A stretch of DNA of 64,000 nucleotides from JAXLYX01 sp046351215 (GTDB lineage: Bacteria; Myxococcota_A; Polyangia; Polyangiales; Houyiibacteriaceae): assembly GCA_046351215.1 (NCBI GenBank), contig JAXLYX010000009.1:310001-374000 (forward strand), written 5' to 3'. Each line of letters begins with the position of its first letter. The stretch's first letter is position 1. The position numbers and the translations under genes were made by a program. Shown piece by piece: positions 1-9,149 of this stretch. The notes beneath the pieces are model-generated. The model had not been told where the DNA came from and did no database searches. It saw only the letters and a program-made list of their open reading frames with translations.

Positions 1-765
1 GACGCCACCGGCCACCGACGAGCCGATGATGATGCGCCGACGGCGGCGCTCGGCCGGCGTGCGCTGGTCCTGGTGCTCGTCGATCGCGGCCGCGCGCGCC
101 GTCTCCTCGGGCGTCGGGACCGTGGGCGGCTCGACGAGCGCGACCTGCTCGGTCTTCTGCTCGCGTTCGGCAACGGTGACCATCTCGTGGGCCCACTCCC
201 GCCCGCCGCGACGCACGACGACGGTGTGCTCGCCGGGCGCGACCTCGAGGGGCTCGGCGAGCTCCGCGGCGGCGAGGGGGCGAGCGTCGAGGAAGACCTC
301 GTCGCCCTCGGCGAGGTCCGCGATCTGCAGCTTGATCGTCGGGATCCGCGCCTGGACCTGCTGCAGCATCCGCTGCGCCTCGCGGCGATGACGCGCCGCG
401 GGGCCCGAGGTCACCCGCTCGAGGAAGAGGCGGTAGCTGTCGCGTCCCTCGATCAGGTGGCCCGTCTCGACCTGCGCGCTCCCGAGGTTGAAGAGGATCG
501 AGGGCTCGTGCACGAGGTCGTAGGCCTCCTGGAAGGCCTGGCGCGCGGGCTCGGCGCGCTGGTTGTTCCAGTGATCGACGCCCTGCATGTAGAGCTCGCG
601 GGCGCGCGTACGCGTCGCCTCGTCCACCGGGGGAGGCGCCTCCGCGGCCGGCTGCTCCGCCGAGCCCGAGCTCCGCGAACGACTCGACTGCGCCCCGGCC
701 CGGAGCGGCAGGGCCGAGATCGTCCCGACGACGACGAGAACCAGGAAGCCGAAACGCGTGCGCAT
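1..765 (-). CDS. Secreted TPR/PEGA-like envelope protein (3' end beyond window)
   Basis: Partial gene that begins at ATG 765 behind GGAGGAG and runs off the left edge; 255 residues are visible. A signal peptide (about residues 1-26, ending AGAQ) is followed by a Ser/Pro-rich linker, a helical TPR-like part at about 45-110 (motif FQEAYDLVHEPSILFNLG) and a beta-rich PEGA-like part at about 115-190. An Arg-rich stretch and the start of a hydrophobic segment (IIIGSSVAGGV) come last, so a C-terminal membrane anchor is likely. The same plan, TPR-like then anchor, recurs in the 26.9-27.7 kb gene. Function unknown; a cell-envelope scaffold or sensor is plausible. Transcribed divergently from the transporter to its right. 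Confidence 0.7.
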   Translation of the reverse strand, partial: MRTRFGFLVLVVVGTISALPLRAGAQSSRSRSSGSAEQPAAEAPPPVDEATRTRARELYMQGVDHWNNQRAEPARQAFQEAYDLVHEPSILFNLGSAQVETGHLIEGRDSYRLFLERVTSGPAARHRREAQRMLQQVQARIPTIKLQIADLAEGDEVFLDARPLAAAELAEPLEVAPGEHTVVVRRGGREWAHEMVTVAEREQKTEQVALVEPPTVPTPEETARAAAIDEHQDQRTPAERRRRRIIIGSSVAGGV

Positions 766-833
766 GGGCCTTCTCCTCCGGATACGCCCGCGACGCTACC
801 ACGACTCGGCGAGGATCGAAGCAAGACGCGCAG

Positions 834-868
834 GGCCCGGGACCGTCCCCCGCGGGGACGCCCGGGCC
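834..868. repeat. Strong bulged inverted repeat between divergent genes
   Basis: GGCCCGGG (834-841) pairs with CCCGGGCC (861-868), and CGTCCCC (844-850) pairs with GGGGACG (854-860). This gives a 15-bp stem with a 2-base bulge (842-843) and a 3-base loop. Both flanking genes start nearby and point away from it, so it is not a terminator. It could be an operator or a dispersed REP-like palindrome. Confidence 0.6.
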
Positions 869-885
869 TCGGCGGGGACGGAGCG

Positions 886-894
886 TGCTACGAC
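886..894 (+). promoter_or_regulatory. Candidate extended -10 element for the PAT-family transporter
   Basis: TGC-TACGAC ends six bases before GTG 901, the spacing seen at the other candidate leaderless starts in the window. The last base is C, not the T of TANNNT, and no -35 box is clear, so this is weak evidence. Confidence 0.3.
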
Positions 895-900
895 GCTCGG

Positions 901-2156
<1,256 letters not shown>

Positions 2157-2181
<25 letters not shown>

Positions 2182-3563
2182 GGACGGTGCACGAGGGTCG
2201 CGGCGCACGCGACGCTGGCGGCGAACGCGGCGAGGAAGAGGAAGAGCGCGGTCTCGTGCTCGGCGAGGGCGACCGTCGCGTTCTCCTCGCTCGTGAGCAC
2301 CAGGGAGAGGATGGCGATGCCGGCGATGCCGCCGAGGTAGCGCATCGTCGCGAGCACGCCGGCCGCCATGCCGCTCTTGCGCACCGGGACCGAGCTCATC
2401 GCCATCGTCTGCGCGGGCGCCGAGGAGAAGCCGATCGAGAGCCCGATCAGCACGAGGGGGAGGATGGCCGCGGTCGTGCCGGTGAGCGGAACGACGAGGA
2501 AGACGACGATTCCGAGCGTGCCCACGAGGGAGCCGGCGACGGCCGTCCGCCGCGCCCCGAGCTTCTCCGTGACGCGTCCCGCGATCGGCGAGGTCACGAC
2601 CATGGTCGCCATCATCGTGACGAGGACCTTGCCGGTGTCCTTCGAGTCGAGGCCGAACACGCGATGGAGCACCTGCGGGAGCTCGAAGAGCAGCGAGTAC
2701 ATCGCGAGGTTCTGCAGCGCGATCACGAGCCCTCCCGCGAGGAAGGTCGGATGACGCAGGAGCTCGAGATCGATGACCGGCTGGGGGGCGCGCCGCTCCC
2801 AGGCGACGAAGGCCACGGTGGCGACCACGCTCGAGGCCGCAGCCGCCGCCCGGAACGCCCCACGGCCTTCGAGCGCCCCCACGAGGGCCGCCAGAGCGAG
2901 CCCGAGCAGGACGGTTCCGAGGAGGTCGTAGGGCTGGGTCGCCTTCTTCTCCGTGCTCGGCGCGGCCCGCGGCCCGCTCCGCGCGAGGACGAAGGCGACG
3001 AGCAGCACGGGCACGTTGGCGAGGAAGATCGAGGTCCAGCCGAACGAGCGCGTGAGCAGGCCGCCGAGGAGAGGGCCCGTCGCCGCGGCGAGCGCCATCG
3101 TCGCGCCGAACGTGCCGAAGGCGCGGCCGCGGACCTCGGCGGGGAGCTCGGTGCGGAGCAGCGCGGTCGCGCTCGGGACCATGATCGCGCCGCCGGCCGC
3201 CATCGTGACCCGTGCGAGCGCGAGCCCGGCGAGAACGGGCGTGGCCATCGCGATCACCGCGCCCGTCGCGAAGAGCGCCTGACCGATGCCGAGGGCGCGC
3301 CGGTGTCCGACGCGATCGCCGAGGGAGCCGCCGGGGCTCTGCAGCACGATGCTCGTCATGAGGTAGCTCGTGACGAGCAGATGACGGAGCCAGCCCTGCG
3401 CGACGGGGAACGTCTCGCGGATCGAGTCGAGCGCGACCGCGATCATCGTGGAGTTCAGCGGCGCGAGCGCCGACGACATCATGCCCGCGGCGAGGAGCGC
3501 GAGCGTCGCGGAGGCCACCTTCGCAGGGGCCTCGCTCACCGAACCGGACCGAGCCTCATCCAC
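2157..3563 (-). CDS. DHA2-type MFS multidrug transporter
   Basis: 468-residue membrane protein. MFS motif A is visible as GSLGDRVGHRRALG, and the drug/proton antiporter motif C region as GPLLGGLLTRSFGWTSIFLA, typical of the EmrB/QacA (DHA2) group. The first helix reads LNSTMIAVAL, so the Asp that many DHA2 members carry there is Asn. GTG 3563 is chosen: GGAGGG lies upstream and it overlaps the previous stop by 8 bases, so translation is probably coupled to the PEP-enzyme pair. Likely role is proton-driven export of a small molecule, perhaps a product or substrate of the upstream enzyme. The stop lies inside the 3' end of the convergent transporter. Confidence 0.82.
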
Positions 3564-4362
3564 GCGTGATCGCCCTCCGCTGGAGCAGGTAGACTTCACC
3601 GCCCACGAAGGCGAATTCGAGATCGCTGCCGTCGGGATCGAAGGCGCGAGCACGGTGCGCGAGCTCGACGAGGACGCGGAGCTCCCGGTCCCCGAGGCAG
3701 GGCTCGTGGATGCGGGGCCCGACGATCGGGACCTCGACCGTCGTCCCGTCCGGGCCGACCCGGATGGCGAGGTCCTTCTCGCCCGCCGTGCGCTCGAGGA
3801 GGAGCCCGTCGTGCGTGAGCCGGAACCGATCCGGCGTGACGAGCCCGGCGACGACGGCCTCTCCGAGCCCCCACGAGGCCTCGATCACGATCTCGTCGCG
3901 ATGGGTCACGGGATTGCGGGTGAAGAGCACGCCCGCGACGTCGGCGAGGACGAGCTTCTGCACCACGATCCCCATGCGGGGCTCGTCGACCAGGCCGAGC
4001 CGTTTCCGGTAGGCGAGGGCGGCCTCCGTGCGGGCCGAGCGATGCACCCGCCGGAGCGCCTCGAGCAGGGATCGCTCGTCGACGATGCCGAGGAGCGTCT
4101 CGTGCTGTCCGGCGAAGCTCGCGTCGCCCGAGTCCTCGCCGACGGCGGACGAGCGGACGGCGACCGGACCTCCGAGCGTGCGGAAGGCGACGAGGACCTC
4201 GTCGATCGTCCGCGCATCGCCCCGCGCGACGCGATCGGCGTCCTCGTGGCCGAGCGCGAAGCCGGGCGGCACGGGCAGGCCGGCGCGACGCGCATGGCCG
4301 AGGTGCACCGCCTTGCCGCCGTACTTCGGCTCGTCGCGGACGTCGTCGAGGGCGAGGATCAT
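3556..4362 (-). CDS. PEP/pyruvate-binding ATP-grasp subunit (RPH/PPDK N-domain), stand-alone
   Basis: 268 residues that equal the N-terminal nucleotide-binding half of PEP synthase, pyruvate phosphate dikinase or rifampicin phosphotransferase. Visible hallmarks are KAVHLGHARRAGLPVPPGFA near the start, VAVRSSAVGEDSGDASFAGQ, GIVVQKLV...GVLFTRNP, ASWGLGEAVVAGLVTPDRF and the C-terminal DLEFAF...YLLQRR. In the family this domain binds ATP and passes a phosphate to a His on a mobile domain. Here that mobile domain is encoded by the gene immediately upstream, which overlaps by ATGA (4359-4362). The two products together are 832 residues, close to one rifampicin phosphotransferase. Substrate unknown. 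Confidence 0.85.
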   Translation of the reverse strand: MILALDDVRDEPKYGGKAVHLGHARRAGLPVPPGFALGHEDADRVARGDARTIDEVLVAFRTLGGPVAVRSSAVGEDSGDASFAGQHETLLGIVDERSLLEALRRVHRSARTEAALAYRKRLGLVDEPRMGIVVQKLVLADVAGVLFTRNPVTHRDEIVIEASWGLGEAVVAGLVTPDRFRLTHDGLLLERTAGEKDLAIRVGPDGTTVEVPIVGPRIHEPCLGDRELRVLVELAHRARAFDPDGSDLEFAFVGGEVYLLQRRAITRG

Positions 4363-6053
4363 GTGCCGAGGATCGTGACCTCTCCGGTCTTCCCGTCCAC
4401 CCGCACGCGCGCGCCGTCGGGGATGAGCCGCGTCGCGTCCTTCGTGCCGACGACGCCCGGGATCCCGTACTCGCGGGCCACGATCGCGGCGTGGGAGAGC
4501 TGACCGCCGCGATCCGTGACGAGCGCGCCGAGCAGCGGGAGCACGACGTTGAAGTAGGGCGAGGTGGAGCGGGTCACGAGCACGTCGCCCTGCTCGATCT
4601 TCTCGAAGTCGGAGGCGTCGGCGACGAGGCGCGCACGCCCCTCGTAGACCCCTTCGCTCACCGTGATCCCGCGGATCACGGTCTTCGTGCTCTCGCGCTG
4701 CGACACGTCGAAGAGGTTCGTCAGCGCCGCGTTGATCGCGCGCTGGGCGCGTCGAGCGGGCGGCGGGAGGAGATCGACGGAGGGAGGGGGCGCGGGCGGC
4801 GCGTTCAGGAACGCGGGCGCGTCGGCGACGGTCTTCGTCTGACGCCACCGGACGCGGCCCTGGATCTCGGTCGGCGTCGGACCGCTCCGGCCCACGAGGA
4901 GCGCCGAGAGCTCCTCGGGATCGAGGTCCACGACGTGCTCCCGATGGCCGAGCAGGCCTCGTGCGGCGAGACGATCCCCCGCGGCGAGCAGCGCCCGGCG
5001 TGCGATCCCGACCGCCCAGCCGTCGGCGAACACGCCGCGCTCGTCGCGCAGTCGGTTCACGCGACGCGCCTCGGCGAGGAGCTCGTCGAACGTCGCACGA
5101 TGCGCGTGCGGCACCGACTCGCGCAGCGCGGCCGCCCGACGATCCGCTTCGACCGCTCCGTCCTCGCGGCCCTGCGCCTCGACGATCGCGCGGATCGCGC
5201 GCAGCAGGAGGTCGGGCATCTCGCCCGCGCTGCGATCGGCCACGTCGTAGCCGACGGAGCGGTGCCGTACGACGTCGAGGTAGGCGCGCGCGTGCTCGCC
5301 GACGGCGTCGTCCCGCGCCTCGAGCGCCGAGAGGATGCTGCCCGCCGGACCCGAGCCCTCGAGCACGTGGGCCGCGTCCGGGGTCGCGCGGATCGCGGTC
5401 GCCAGCCGATGGAGCTCGTCGGCGGCCACGCCGTTCGAGACGGGCGACGAGCCGCGCAGGGCGCCGAGGAGCTCGCCCGCGCTCTTGCCGGTCCAGTCCA
5501 TCGCGTGCGCGAGGTAGTCGCCGGTCGCCACGGTGCAGGCGACCGTGAAGCGATGGTGGAGCGTGACCATGTCCTCGAGGTGCGCGTGGCAGGCGCGGAG
5601 GTGCTCCGCGAGCGCCGCGTCGTCGAGCGTCGTCGGATCGACCTCGAGGAGGGCCCGATGCTTGGCGATCGCGCGCGGCTTCTCCTCCTCGTCCCAGCGC
5701 CGGAGGTCCTCCCGCCAGAGGCGCTGCTCGAACGCCTTCTTCGCGGTCGCGACGCGCCGACGGATCGCCGGGTGCACGCGTGCGAGCACGAAGAGGATCG
5801 GGCCGGGCGGCGGCCCCATCGCGCCCTCCGGCGCGGCCACGGCGATCGGCTGCTGGTAGAGGAAGCCGTGCACCGTCCGCGGCTCGAGGTGGCTGAGGAG
5901 CAGGCCGTAACGCTCCGTCCCCTCCGCGAAGCCGCGAGGGAAGCCGCGCGTGAACGCCTGCTGCGCGAAGCGGCTCAGCGGGCGCTGGAAATGGGTGGTC
6001 TCGAGCTCCCAGGGCCCCGGCCCCGGTGCGGCGAACGTCCGCTCCATCGGCAT
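4359..6053 (-). CDS. PEP-utilising enzyme: central domain plus phosphohistidine domain
   Basis: 564-residue partner of the ATP-grasp gene that follows it. Residues about 1-470 are mostly helical and correspond in size and place to the substrate-binding middle domain of rifampicin phosphotransferase. The C-terminus carries the mobile phosphohistidine domain with GGQLSHAAIVAREYGIPG; His521 should be the phosphorylated residue. In known one-chain enzymes the ATP-grasp comes first, while here it is a separate downstream gene, so the order is reversed. Expected chemistry is ATP-driven phosphorylation of an acceptor (pyruvate, a polyketide or another small molecule). ATG 6053 has GAGGGGGA upstream; ATG 6047 is an in-frame alternative. 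Confidence 0.83.
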   Translation of the reverse strand: MPMERTFAAPGPGPWELETTHFQRPLSRFAQQAFTRGFPRGFAEGTERYGLLLSHLEPRTVHGFLYQQPIAVAAPEGAMGPPPGPILFVLARVHPAIRRRVATAKKAFEQRLWREDLRRWDEEEKPRAIAKHRALLEVDPTTLDDAALAEHLRACHAHLEDMVTLHHRFTVACTVATGDYLAHAMDWTGKSAGELLGALRGSSPVSNGVAADELHRLATAIRATPDAAHVLEGSGPAGSILSALEARDDAVGEHARAYLDVVRHRSVGYDVADRSAGEMPDLLLRAIRAIVEAQGREDGAVEADRRAAALRESVPHAHRATFDELLAEARRVNRLRDERGVFADGWAVGIARRALLAAGDRLAARGLLGHREHVVDLDPEELSALLVGRSGPTPTEIQGRVRWRQTKTVADAPAFLNAPPAPPPSVDLLPPPARRAQRAINAALTNLFDVSQRESTKTVIRGITVSEGVYEGRARLVADASDFEKIEQGDVLVTRSTSPYFNVVLPLLGALVTDRGGQLSHAAIVAREYGIPGVVGTKDATRLIPDGARVRVDGKTGEVTILGT

Positions 6054-6134
6054 CGATCGCGTCCCCCTCGGCCGTCGGGCGGCCGTTCTGCAGTCGCCCG
6101 TTGTACGACGGAACGGCAGCGGACGATCACGCCA

Positions 6135-6152
6135 GGTGACGGTCGGGTGACG
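6135..6152. promoter_or_regulatory. Direct repeat GGTGACG x2, 11-bp period
   Basis: GGTGACG occurs at 6135-6141 and 6146-6152, about one helical turn apart, some 80-100 bases upstream of the start of the PEP-utilising gene. This looks like a tandem-binding regulator site, but no -10/-35 pair could be placed with confidence. Confidence 0.35.
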
Positions 6153-6189
6153 ATTCGCGACCCTTGGACCTCCGATTGTGAGGTCGCCT

Positions 6190-6921
6190 TCAGTCGGCAG
6201 CCGAGAGAGGCAGGGTCCGGCGGAGGAAGGCCTCGAGGGCCGAGAGGACCGGCGGCGGGATCTCGTGCCCACCGCGGAACGGGGTGAAGGTGGCCGCGAG
6301 GCCCCGCGCCTCGAGCTCCTTCGAGAGCTCGCTGGCGATCCCGAAGGGCAGGAGCATGTCGTGGGTCCCGTGGCTCTGGAAGACCGGAAGCCCGACGCGC
6401 TGCGTCATGCCTCGCGTCCAGGCGTCGCGCGCGAGGAGGGTGCCCGACAGGATGACGAGCCCGGCGAGGTCCTCCGCCGTGCGGAAGAGGATGTCGCAGG
6501 CGAGCATGGAGCCCTGCGAGAAGCCGCCGAGCACGAGCCCTCCCGGACCCACTCCGAACACGCTCCGGATCTCCGCGAGCAACGCCACGACGCGCTCGCG
6601 CGCCTCGGCCAGGCCAGGGGGATCCTCCTCGCGCATGTCCCTCGGCTCGCCCGTGGCCATCGCGCGCTCGAGCCGCTCGAGGTCGATCGGCCACCACATG
6701 CGTCCGAAGCCGCCCATCGAAGGGGGGAGGGGCAGAGGCGCCTCGGGGAAGACGAACCGCACCTCGCGTGGGAGCCGCAGCATCTTCGCGAGCACGACGA
6801 GGTCGTCGCCCGGCGCCCCGAAGCCGTGCATCAGCACGACGACGGGCCCGGTCCCACCCCCTTGGCCGTCGATGCCTCCGACGATCCGGATCGTCAGACC
6901 CGCGAGCTCCGCGATGCGCAT
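6190..6921 (-). CDS. Phospholipase/carboxylesterase-type alpha/beta hydrolase
   Basis: 243-residue cytoplasmic serine hydrolase. VVVLMHGFGAPGDD gives the oxyanion-hole strand and LGGFSQGSM the nucleophile elbow with Ser135. The later SHGTHDMLLPF and GGHEIPP supply the Asp and His of the triad. The size and the GFSQG elbow match the YpfH/acyl-protein-thioesterase-like carboxylesterase family; the natural ester is unknown. ATG 6921 follows AGGAGGAG at good spacing. It stands alone, 136 bases from the PEP-enzyme operon on the same strand. The 263 bases to the right, up to pdhA, hold no gene, only scattered GC-rich inverted repeats and the weak pdh promoter. Confidence 0.82.
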   Translation of the reverse strand: MRIAELAGLTIRIVGGIDGQGGGTGPVVVLMHGFGAPGDDLVVLAKMLRLPREVRFVFPEAPLPLPPSMGGFGRMWWPIDLERLERAMATGEPRDMREEDPPGLAEARERVVALLAEIRSVFGVGPGGLVLGGFSQGSMLACDILFRTAEDLAGLVILSGTLLARDAWTRGMTQRVGLPVFQSHGTHDMLLPFGIASELSKELEARGLAATFTPFRGGHEIPPPVLSALEAFLRRTLPLSAAD

Positions 6922-7138
6922 GCGCTCCTCCTAGCATCGGACGCGCTCGATGCAGCCCGGCGGCCGTCGCGGCGAGAACCGGCCGAGCGGCCGTTCGCTC
7001 GTGACGTCGCGGCCATGCGCCCGACGACGCACGAAAGGTGGCAGGAAGCCCGTCGTGTGGCATGAGCACCGGAAAGGGACCGGCGCACGCCCGCGCACGA
7101 GCCCTTCCGACATCCCGCACGGACGCCGTGCGTCGGGC

Positions 7139-7168
7139 TTGCTCCCGCGCGCGGGCGGCCGATAGATT
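7139..7168 (+). promoter_or_regulatory. Weak candidate promoter for the pdh operon
   Basis: TTGCTC (7139-7144), an 18-base spacer and TAGATT (7163-7168). Transcription would begin near 7175 and give a leader of about 10 bases that holds the GAGGAGGG Shine-Dalgarno. Matches are modest. Confidence 0.28.
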
Positions 7169-7184
7169 CGCCGAGGAGGGTCCT

Positions 7185-8153
7185 TTGCCGCCTACCCGCG
7201 ACGACCTGCTCACGTACTACCGCCAGATGATGGTGATCCGCCGCTTCGAGGAAGAATCGGCGCGTGCCTACGCCCAGGGCAAGATCGGCGGTTTCCTGCA
7301 CCTCTACATCGGTCAGGAGGCCGTCGCCGTCGGCACGAACGCCGTGCTCGAGCCGGGCGACTACGTCTTCCAGACGTACCGCGATCACGGCATCGCGCTC
7401 GCGCGCGGCATGACCCCGCGCGCCGCGATGGCGGAGCTCTTCGGCAAGGACGCCGGCTGCTCGCGCGGCCTCGGCGGCTCGATGCACTTCTTCGACGTCG
7501 AGCACAACTTCCTCGGCGGCTGGGGCATCATCGGCGGTCATCTCGCGCTCGCCGCGGGTACCGCGTTCAAGTCGAAGTACAACGGCGACGGACGCGTCAC
7601 GGTCTGCTTCTTCGGCGAGGGCGCGACCAACATCGGAGGGTTCCACGAGGCGATGAGCCTCGCGGGCCTCTGGAAGCTCCCGGCCGTCTTCATCTGCGAG
7701 AACAACCACTACGCGATGGGCACGCCGCTGCACCGCACGAGCCCGCTCGAGGACCTCTCGATCAAGGCCCAGGGCTACGGCATGGTCGGCGGGCACTTCG
7801 TGGGCCACGACGTCGAGGTCGTGATCGATCAGGTGCGCACGGCGGTGGATCGCGCGCGCCGGGGCGAGGGCCCCACCTTCCTCGAGATCGACACGTACCG
7901 CTTCCGCGGTCACTCGATGAGCGATCCGGCCAAGTACCGGACGCGCGAGGAGCTCGAGGAGCACAAGAAGAAGGATCCCGTGCAGGTGACGCGCAAGCAG
8001 CTCCTCGAGCTCGGCGCGACCGAGGCGGAGCTCGACGCGATCGACCACGAGGTCGACGACCTGATCGACGATTGCGTGAAGTTCGCGAACGAGGCCGAGC
8101 CCGCCCGCGAGGAAGTCATGTGGAGCACGGTGATGGCGGGGGAGGGGACCTGA
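7185..8153 (+). CDS. pdhA: Pyruvate dehydrogenase E1 component, alpha subunit
   Basis: 322-residue alpha subunit of the heterotetrameric, thiamine-diphosphate-dependent E1, which decarboxylates pyruvate and acetylates the lipoyl group of E2. Visible are the early YRQMMVIRRFEE helix, QEAVAVG, RDHGIALARG and the ThDP signature running from FFGEGATNIGGFHEAM to ICENNHYAM. The phosphorylation-loop-like YRFRGHSMSDPAKYRT is also present. The start is an unusual TTG at 7185, supported by GAGGAGGG four bases upstream. The stop shares one base with the pdhB start (TGATG). First gene of pdhA-pdhB-pdhC; no E3 gene lies in the window. Confidence 0.95.
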   Translation: MPPTRDDLLTYYRQMMVIRRFEEESARAYAQGKIGGFLHLYIGQEAVAVGTNAVLEPGDYVFQTYRDHGIALARGMTPRAAMAELFGKDAGCSRGLGGSMHFFDVEHNFLGGWGIIGGHLALAAGTAFKSKYNGDGRVTVCFFGEGATNIGGFHEAMSLAGLWKLPAVFICENNHYAMGTPLHRTSPLEDLSIKAQGYGMVGGHFVGHDVEVVIDQVRTAVDRARRGEGPTFLEIDTYRFRGHSMSDPAKYRTREELEEHKKKDPVQVTRKQLLELGATEAELDAIDHEVDDLIDDCVKFANEAEPAREEVMWSTVMAGEGT

Positions 8154-9136
8154 TGCGCACGATCCGCTACCGCGAGGCCGTTCGCGAGGCCCTCGTCGAG
8201 GAGATGGACCGCGATCCGGACGTCTTCCTCATGGGCGAGGAGGTCGGTCACTACCAGGGCGCCTACAAGGTGTCGGAAGGGCTGCTGGCGAAGTTCGGCG
8301 AGCGACGCGTCATCGACACCCCGATCGCCGAGGCTGGCTTCGCCGGCATCGGCATCGGCGCCGCGATGGTGGGCCTCAAGCCCGTCATCGAGTTCATGAC
8401 GTGGAACTTCTCCTTCGTCGCCTTCGACCAGATCATCAGCAACGCGGCGAAGATCCACCAGATGAGCGGCGGCCGCGTGAACGTGCCCATCGTCTTCCGC
8501 GGCCCGAACGGCGCCGCGAAGCAGGTCGGCTCGCAGCACAGCCACTCGGTCGATCCTTTCTACACCAACATCCCGGGCCTGGTCGTCTGCATGCCCGCGA
8601 CGCCGCGCGATGCGAAGGGCCTCCTCAAGGCCGCGATCCGCGATCCGAACCCGGTGATCTTCCTCGAGGGCGAGACGCTCTACAACGTGAAGGGCGAGGT
8701 GCCCGACGCCGAGGCGGACGAGCTCGTCCCCTTCGGCAAGGCGCGCATCGGACGCGAGGGCAAGGACGTGACGATCGTCGCCTGGGGCCGCCCCTATTGG
8801 ACGGCGATCGAGGCGGCCGAGAAGCTCGCGGCCGAGGGCATCGACTGCGAGGTCGTCGATCCCCGCACGCTGCGTCCGCTCGATCACGAGACCATCGTCG
8901 CGAGCGTGAAGAAGACGAACCGCTGCGTCGTCGTGCACGAGCACTGGCCCTACGGCGGCCCGGGAGCGGAGATCGTCGATCGCGTGCAGCGCGAGGCCTT
9001 CGACTACCTCGACGCGCCCGTGCTCCGCGTCGCCTCGCTCGACGTGCCCATGCCCTACGCCACCAACCTCGAGGAGCTCGTGCTCCCCACCGTCGATCGC
9101 GTCGCCGATGCGGTACGGCAGGTCTCCTACCGCTGA
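8153..9136 (+). CDS. pdhB: Pyruvate dehydrogenase E1 component, beta subunit
   Basis: 327-residue beta subunit of E1, which completes the ThDP active site and contacts E2. Conserved segments include REAVREALVEEM, VFLMGEEVGHYQGAYKVSEG, DTPIAEAGFAGIGIGAAM, the QIISNAAKIHQMSGG helix and QHSHSVDPFYTNIPGL. The C-terminal transketolase domain reads VVDPRTLRPLDHETI. Length is normal for the family. Translation is coupled to pdhA by a one-base overlap, which fits the 1:1 subunit ratio. Confidence 0.95.
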   Translation: MRTIRYREAVREALVEEMDRDPDVFLMGEEVGHYQGAYKVSEGLLAKFGERRVIDTPIAEAGFAGIGIGAAMVGLKPVIEFMTWNFSFVAFDQIISNAAKIHQMSGGRVNVPIVFRGPNGAAKQVGSQHSHSVDPFYTNIPGLVVCMPATPRDAKGLLKAAIRDPNPVIFLEGETLYNVKGEVPDAEADELVPFGKARIGREGKDVTIVAWGRPYWTAIEAAEKLAAEGIDCEVVDPRTLRPLDHETIVASVKKTNRCVVVHEHWPYGGPGAEIVDRVQREAFDYLDAPVLRVASLDVPMPYATNLEELVLPTVDRVADAVRQVSYR

Positions 9137-9149
9137 AGAGGACTCCCGC

